Below, in pieces: positions 62,936-64,000 of a stretch of DNA of 64,000 bases (position 1 is its first letter; every line of letters begins with the position of its first letter). The notes beneath the pieces are model-generated. The model ran no database searches. It saw nothing but the letters and a program-made list of their open reading frames with translations, and was not told where the DNA came from. A program made the position numbers and the translations under genes. The stretch is from NCBI GenBank assembly GCA_963978545.1, contig OZ021726.1, positions 30,166,459 through 30,230,458 of the forward strand. Direction: 5' to 3'. Origin of the DNA: Linyphia triangularis (lineage: Eukaryota > Arthropoda > Arachnida > Araneae > Linyphiidae).

Positions 62936-64000
62936 AGGAAATTTTTTTCAGGGGGTGATAATAAGATAATATAAAAGGTAAACAGGGAGGCAAAAATTCT
63001 TTTTTCAAAGAAATATTCAAATTTTTAACATAGAAAGGCTGGATAAACTATTTCTAGCAAATAAAAATACAAACAGTATAATTTAACAAAGGTGAATTTA
63101 TTAATGATTATTATTAAGGGTTAAGACAAATTTCTATCTGTTTTTCTTAATATATCTTTTATACATTACTATGATTTAAATAAAGTTTCTCAACATAAAG
63201 AGAGCATCACTCCAAAGCGGAAAAAAATAACGCAACCCATTAGTGACGAATATTACAAAAGAGTGACTTTTTTCTTCTTCTAAAACTAAAACTATTCCAT
63301 GCAAACCCTCAAATCATTCATTTAAAGCCATTAAATATATGTTATTTGTTGATGACTTTTAAAGCATCAAGAGGAAACTTCCTCAACTACACTATAATAT
63401 ACTCAAGCAATTACTCATAGCCACTTATCGAAATTTAAAAGAAAATACGTCCCGAAGGGCAGCAAAGATGGCATTACGGATAAAACCCACCAATCATAAA
63501 ATTTTGAAAAAAATACAGTACGTTTATGCTTTTATGGATCTAAGAATTAAAGATGTGCAGGCTCATTTAACGCTCATATTGCGCTTAAGCATTTTCGTTT
63601 GGTAACGTGATTTGGTTTTGTCAATTCATTTTTTTTTTTTTAATTTTCGAGAAAATAAGTCTTCTACAATTCTAAGACTCATAGAACATACTTATTAAAA
63701 TGGAAAAAAAATGTAAATTATTGATGTTAAAGAATTTTGGATTGTGTTAGGACAGTATATGAAAAAAAAGTGCGATTTCAAAATGAAATTTTATCAATTA
63801 AATTTGATGATGACTTTCTATTCATTGTTACAAATACTCCACATTTGAAATCCTTATTAGAAAATAACAGAAATGGTACATTTAAAAATACAGCATGAAT
63901 TGTTTAATTAATACTCACAGAGCGATATTAATGGCACTTATTATTTTGTAAAGGAGAATTATGTTTATAAATAACATTTTAAATGATAATTGATAGTCAG
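62936..64000. other. AT-rich, no gene seen
   Basis: No coding exon recognised. If the GPI-protein gene continues, this is intronic. Confidence 0.4.

Overview
This window looks like AT-rich nuclear DNA from an arthropod, most likely a chelicerate and probably a spider. The evidence is intron-split genes with GT/AG borders, a neuronal-type synaptobrevin, a Methuselah-like receptor with a somatomedin-B domain, long (TA)n and (GT)n microsatellites, Ty3/gypsy, Tc1 and hAT debris, and tRNA-derived SINEs. The species assignment is inference; nothing here fixes it.

Three host genes can be supported. (1) Synaptobrevin/VAMP on the + strand runs from about 20.4 to 38.4 kb. It has five consecutive exons and then two alternative last exons, at 33587 and 38352, that encode related C-terminal tails. 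Intron 1 appears to split the start codon (AT|G). (2) An intact single-exon 1104-residue family-B (Methuselah-like) receptor lies on the + strand at 46839-50153. It has an N-terminal somatomedin-B domain and no recognisable GPS site. (3) The last exon of an otherwise unseen secreted, Cys-containing, probably GPI-anchored protein lies on the - strand at 61733-62027.

Most of the rest is mobile DNA, and several copies can be bounded to the base by target-site duplications (TSDs). Two solo LTRs of one family (1317-1779 and 33807-34263) both have ATAT duplications; the first splits a (TA)n tract. An hAT-type element (8335-9920, TSD TTGAACAG) sits in the end of a dead Tc1-like transposon. A broken gypsy lies at 15.8-19.9 kb on +. 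A second broken gypsy on - (23920-30888) lies in synaptobrevin intron 2. Its reverse-transcriptase region is split by a 2369-bp terminal-inverted-repeat (TIR) DNA transposon (26624-28992, TSD ATAA) carrying eight CATGTCTGTCAC motifs. Further hAT-like elements are at 34869-35564, 43899-44809 and 56271-57135. There is an inverted pair of piggyBac-like MITEs, a foldback element holding a SINE, and four tRNA-derived SINE segments.

Layout: 0-20 kb is repeats with no host gene seen; 20-43 kb is synaptobrevin with retroelement-filled introns and a probable long 3' UTR or downstream region; 43-46 kb is repeats; 46.8-50.2 kb is the receptor; 50-61.7 kb is intergenic with repeats; 61.7-64 kb is the GPI-protein exon and its upstream intron. 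The host genes share no obvious pathway beyond membrane or secretory function.
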